In this document: one piece after another, positions 62,093-64,000 of the stretch | Layout: the number at the start of each line of letters is the position of its first letter | Position numbering within the stretch: position 1 is the first letter of the stretch | Assembly (NCBI RefSeq): GCF_003012915.1 | Contig: NZ_CP027770.1 | Coordinates: forward strand, 2,046,001-2,110,000 | Length of the DNA: 64,000 nucleotides | Source: Staphylococcus felis | GTDB taxonomy: Bacteria; Bacillota; Bacilli; Staphylococcales; Staphylococcaceae | Direction: 5' to 3' | Made by a program: the position numbers and the translations under genes | The notes under the pieces: generated by a model | Seen by the model: only the letters and a program-made list of their open reading frames with translations | What the model was told of the DNA's origin: nothing | Database searches by the model: none

Positions 62093-63070
62093 TTATTGTC
62101 GTTCAATATAATGGCATAAATCTTTTGCGAAGTAGGTAATAATCATGTCTGCACCAGCTCGCTTCATTGATATCATTTGTTCCATAACTACTTTTTCCTC
62201 ATCAATCCAACCATTAATGGCTGCGGCTTTTGTCATGCTATATTCTCCGCTTACATTGTAGGCAATAATTGGAATATTTGTATGATTGCGCACATCACGA
62301 ATAATATCTAAATAGCTTAATGCGGGTTTGACAATCATCATGTCTGCACCTTCTTTTAAATCACTTTCTAACTCACGCATTGCTTCCAATCGATTAGCTG
62401 GGTCCATTTGATATGTTTTGCGGTCGCCAAATGAAGGCGCAGATTCTGCTGCGTCTCTAAATGGGCCAAAAAAGCTTGATGCATATTTAATACCATAACT
62501 CATAATCGGGATATGATAATACCCTGCTTCATCTAAACCTTTTCGAATTTCAGCTACAAATCCATCCATCATATTGCTAGGTGCAATAATATCTGCCCCC
62601 GCTTTTACTTGTGACACAGCTGTTTTCACGAGTAAAGGTAATGTTTTATCGTTATCCACATCATGCGTATGGGTATCTATTAAGCCACAATGGCCATGAT
62701 CAGTATATTCACATAAACAAGTATCGGCTAAAATTAACAAATCATCATATAATGATTTAGCAATACGCGTTGCCTTTTGAATCACTCCATCTTCAATAAA
62801 TGCTCCCGTACCACACTCATCTTTTTCATTAGGAATACCAAAAAACATAATTGCTCGAATTCCTAAATCATATGCTTCCTTTATTTCATCATGAAGCAAA
62901 TTCAAGCTTATTTGATATACACCTGGTAGCGATTTAATCTCAGTTTTAACATTATCTCGCTCAACTACAAATATAGGATAAATTAAATCCTCTTTTCTTA
63001 AATGTGTTTCACGTACCAAACTACGCATTGTTTTAGACGAACGCAAACGTCTATGTCTATCAAAATGCAT
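62093..63070 (-). CDS. hemB: Delta-aminolevulinic acid dehydratase (porphobilinogen synthase) HemB
   Basis: This 325-residue enzyme condenses two 5-aminolevulinates to porphobilinogen. The zinc cysteines lie in [15 protein letters not shown]. The two active-site lysines lie in [18 protein letters not shown] and [12 protein letters not shown]. It is in the hemC-hemD-hemB-hemL order common in Firmicutes, 3 bp after hemD. Length is normal. Confidence 0.97.
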   Translation of the reverse strand: MHFDRHRRLRSSKTMRSLVRETHLRKEDLIYPIFVVERDNVKTEIKSLPGVYQISLNLLHDEIKEAYDLGIRAIMFFGIPNEKDECGTGAFIEDGVIQKATRIAKSLYDDLLILADTCLCEYTDHGHCGLIDTHTHDVDNDKTLPLLVKTAVSQVKAGADIIAPSNMMDGFVAEIRKGLDEAGYYHIPIMSYGIKYASSFFGPFRDAAESAPSFGDRKTYQMDPANRLEAMRELESDLKEGADMMIVKPALSYLDIIRDVRNHTNIPIIAYNVSGEYSMTKAAAINGWIDEEKVVMEQMISMKRAGADMIITYFAKDLCHYIERQ

Positions 63071-63073
63071 TAT

Positions 63074-63751
63074 TTAATCCCTCGTTTCAATAATTTTTTC
63101 AATCATTGCATCTAATGTTTGAATATCAGCAGTTTTGCATTGCATACCATAATCTTCCACAGTTTGTCGCGTTTGACTACCAATTGTAACAATGTCATAT
63201 TGGTTTACTAATGTTGCTTCATAGTCAAAAAATGCATTAACCGCAGAGGAACTTGCAAATGTAATAACATCCACACAACCTTGATTGATTAAGCGGTATA
63301 CTTTTTGAACGTTTTGAATATGGGGTGCTGACTCATATAAATCTATTTTACAAGTCGAATGCCCTCTTTGTCTAAGTGATTGATTTAATAGAGGTCTTGC
63401 ACCTTTACTGGACGGAATTAAAATTTTATCCGAACTTTTAGCATTGAATGATTCTAGGAAACCTTCTTGAGAGTAGTTATGAGGTATGAAATCCACTTTA
63501 ATCCCATACTTTTCACAAATCTGTGCAGTTTTGATACCGATAACAGCAACTTTCTCATAAGAAACTTGACTCATATAAGGTAAAAAGTGGCGAACTGCAT
63601 TCTGAGATGAAAAAAGAAGCCATTGATAGTGCTCACCCAAAACTTGTATATCAAACGACAAAGACTTTGTCTCAATCAGTGGTAAATGAACAATATTAAC
63701 TGATTGGTTAGTATACATTTTAGTTTGAGTCATTACTACAGTTGGCTTCAT
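63074..63751 (-). CDS. hemD: Uroporphyrinogen-III synthase HemD
   Basis: This 225-residue protein closes hydroxymethylbilane to uroporphyrinogen III. The family is poorly conserved, but LFSSQNAVRHFLPYM, VITFASSSAVNAFF and the position between hemC and hemB make the call safe. The ATG lies 13 bp after the hemC stop. Confidence 0.92.
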   Translation of the reverse strand: MKPTVVMTQTKMYTNQSVNIVHLPLIETKSLSFDIQVLGEHYQWLLFSSQNAVRHFLPYMSQVSYEKVAVIGIKTAQICEKYGIKVDFIPHNYSQEGFLESFNAKSSDKILIPSSKGARPLLNQSLRQRGHSTCKIDLYESAPHIQNVQKVYRLINQGCVDVITFASSSAVNAFFDYEATLVNQYDIVTIGSQTRQTVEDYGMQCKTADIQTLDAMIEKIIETRD

Positions 63752-63764
63752 ATTTTACACCTCA

Positions 63765-64000
63765 TTAACCCTCGTTTAAAGATTGGATAATCTGATAAGC
63801 ACCTTGTTCTTTAAGGATTCGGCTGACCTCTTTACCTAATTCAATGCCTTTAGACCCTTTAATTGTATGTTGAAAACGTCTTTTTCCATCAGGAGACATA
63901 ATTAATCCAGTGAATTCTATTTCATCATCAGTTACCTTTTTAGCATAGCCTCCTATCGGCACTTGACAACTTCCATCCATTTCTTTCAAGAAAGTACGTT
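63765..64000 (-). CDS. hemC: Porphobilinogen deaminase HemC, C-terminal part (runs off the window)
   Basis: Only the last 78 codons are inside the window. The visible part begins [19 protein letters not shown], which includes the conserved cysteine that carries the dipyrromethane cofactor (Cys in GSCQVPIG). The C-terminal domain 3 follows and the stop is at 63765. The enzyme builds hydroxymethylbilane from four porphobilinogens. The start lies beyond base 64000, so no initiation codon is assigned. Confidence 0.95.
   Translation of the reverse strand, partial: RTFLKEMDGSCQVPIGGYAKKVTDDEIEFTGLIMSPDGKRRFQHTIKGSKGIELGKEVSRILKEQGAYQIIQSLNEG

Overview
The window is a low-G+C, Gram-positive chromosome segment, almost certainly from a Staphylococcus. 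The gene order udk-trhP2-trhP1-trmR, yrzB-ruvX-ireB-alaS-recD2, mnmA-cysteine desulfurase, cymR/rarA, tcdA-6S RNA-aspS-hisS, rsh-apt-recJ-secDF-yajC-tgt-queA-ruvB-ruvA, obg-rpmA-prp-rplU-mreD-mreC, radC-comC-folC-valS, hemL-hemB-hemD-hemC is the conserved staphylococcal and Bacillus-like backbone. The species cannot be fixed from the sequence alone. Nearly all genes lie on the minus strand; the exceptions are a flavin-dependent oxidoreductase, rarA and a 55-residue membrane peptide.

Layout. 1-2636: second acetyl-CoA-carboxylase-like genes accC (partial) and accB with the 5-oxoprolinase subunits pxpC and pxpB, behind a good promoter. 2643-3063: a non-coding stretch holding a MITE-like inverted-repeat element. 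3064-7038: greA, udk and the tRNA wobble-uridine hydroxylation and methylation genes trhP2, trhP1 and trmR. 7380-16833: yrzB, ruvX, ireB, alaS with an alanine T-box, recD2, a TPR protein, mnmA and its sulfur-donor desulfurase. 17106-20129: a luciferase-like oxidoreductase, two small stress-type proteins, an aldo/keto reductase and cymR. 20265-30443: rarA, tcdA, 6S RNA, aspS, hisS with a T-box, a cell-wall amidase, dtd, rsh and apt. 30454-43972: recJ, a structured intergenic region, secDF, yajC, tgt, queA, ruvB, ruvA, pheB, obg, rpmA, prp, rplU, mreD and mreC. 44214-45218: small staphylococcal genes. 53979-64000: truncated radC, comC, folC, valS with a T-box, an AbrB-family membrane protein and the haem genes hemL, hemB, hemD and hemC (partial).

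The accessory part is a Tn554-family transposon of about 8.6 kb (45402-53993). It is inserted into radC just after the Asp-Pro codons of the JAMM motif and splits that gene into a 5' part at 53979-54539 and a 3' remnant at 45264-45404. It carries tnpA, tnpB and tnpC and a cadmium/zinc resistance operon, cadC-cadA-cadD. Inside tnpB sits a 1,223-bp IS3-family element (50519-51741) flanked by a 5-bp AATTT duplication. Conceptual removal of the IS and one AATTT copy restores a 630-codon tnpB, so the transposon is probably immobile as it stands.

Regulatory RNA is abundant: three T-boxes (alaS, hisS, valS), 6S RNA, a probable L21 leader and many intrinsic terminators. I found no wholly unknown multi-gene system. 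The best candidates for something undescribed are the MITE-like element at 2871-3047, the nested-hairpin region between recJ and secDF, the paired operator-like repeats of the cad promoter, and the small proteins.
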